Shown here: one piece after another, positions 63,420-64,000 of the stretch
How positions within the stretch are numbered: position 1 is the stretch's first letter
Layout of the letters: each line of letters opens with the position of its first letter
Source of the DNA: Geotrypetes seraphini
Lineage: Eukaryota > Chordata > Amphibia > Gymnophiona > Dermophiidae
Direction of reading: 5' to 3'
Assembly: GCF_902459505.1 (NCBI RefSeq)
Contig: NC_047095.1
Span: forward strand, 119,413,380 to 119,477,379
DNA: 64,000 nucleotides
The notes under the pieces: generated by a model
What the model saw: only the letters and a program-made list of their open reading frames with translations
What the model was told of the DNA's origin: nothing
Databases searched by the model: none
Program-made: the position numbers and the translations under genes

Positions 63420-64000
63420 TCTTTTTTTTTTTTTTTTTAATATATTTTTATTATAAGAAAGGGTACAACAAGGCAACTGGCCAGAGAAACATAAAACAAA
63501 GATTCAGGTACAAAGAGATAAGAATAATACAATAGTACAAAAAAATTATACAGCCACAGCTACAGGACACCAATTCCATACGGAGAGCAAAGAGTGAGCA
63601 AGCAGCAGCAAAAAACAAGAACCACAAAATAGGAAATTAGGGGGGGAGCTCCACCCCCATAAGGAAAATGCCAAGAAGTGGAAACAAAGAGAAGAAAAAA
63701 TACAAAATGCGAAACCAGGCAACCGCCAACCCTTTACATTTTATAAGAAGAGAAATCACTCGCACCCATCCCTAACAACCCCAGAGTCATACATACCAAC
63801 AAACATACACTCCACTGTCAAAAAACACAACTAACACACACCCCAGTCATACACCCCCCAACCCTCCCCTAGAACGTGCGAACAAGGGCAACTGCAAGAA
63901 CTCCATCCAGAGAGCCAGATATGCCAGCACCTCGGGATTATGCGAGCATTTATAATAGGAAAGCTCAAAACGAGCTAATTCAATCATCTGGCCCAACCAG
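63420..64000 (-). mobile_element. L1-type LINE 3' end (runs off the window)
   Basis: A T run at 63422-63439 (poly(A) on the minus strand) is followed by aatatatttttattataag and A-rich 3' UTR-like sequence. At the window edge the minus strand can be read IELARFELSYYKCSHN, like an ORF2 C-terminus. It lies in the intron upstream of the Ig-domain exon. Confidence 0.5.

Overview
The window is vertebrate nuclear DNA: spliced genes with GT-AG introns, a CpG-island promoter, and a dense load of CR1, L2 and L1 LINEs, tRNA-derived SINEs, hAT-like MITEs, Helitrons and Penelope-like elements. The repeat mixture and gene content suggest an amphibian, most likely a caecilian. That is inference from repeat style and was not checked against a database. 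DDX39B beside an immunoglobulin-superfamily receptor recalls the MHC class III region.

Three protein genes can be assembled exon by exon. (1) 4987-16383 (+): a complete 628-residue polypeptide GalNAc-transferase of the GALNT3/GALNT6 group in 10 coding exons, with a probable 5' UTR exon near 3650-3687 and a poly(A) signal at 16523. (2) 28998-48964 (+): a complete 428-residue DDX39B (UAP56) in 10 coding exons, with a CpG-island promoter, a non-coding first exon ending at 26224 and a poly(A) signal at 49162. (3) 54370-63204 (-): the 3' part of a membrane receptor with one Ig domain, a transmembrane segment and a cytoplasmic tail with two ITIM-type motifs. Its 5' exons lie beyond the right edge. 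DDX39B and the receptor are convergent.

Between and inside the genes the sequence is mostly mobile DNA. The most striking structure is a 4.6-kb, almost perfect palindrome (33055-37672) in DDX39B intron 3: two 5'-truncated copies of a Penelope-like element, head to head, each with reverse transcriptase plus GIY-YIG endonuclease, flanked by a 14-bp target-site duplication. Two abutting Helitron ends lie just upstream. Other notable items are a Helitron remnant coding for a helicase C-terminus (24647-25611), an L1 ORF1-only unit (18300-19740), a CR1 reverse transcriptase (20737-22700), an L1 tail with a 14-bp duplication (39767-41142), an 89/92-bp minisatellite (49939-50640), a perfect 63-bp hairpin (4408-4557), and a three-layer LINE nest in an inverted repeat (57137-59967).

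The genes do not form a pathway: the GALNT starts mucin-type O-glycosylation in the Golgi, DDX39B is a nuclear mRNA splicing and export helicase, and the receptor is a likely inhibitory immune protein. Best leads: the double-ITIM receptor, the Penelope palindrome with hammerhead-like motifs, and the divergent GALNT3/6 paralogue linked to DDX39B.
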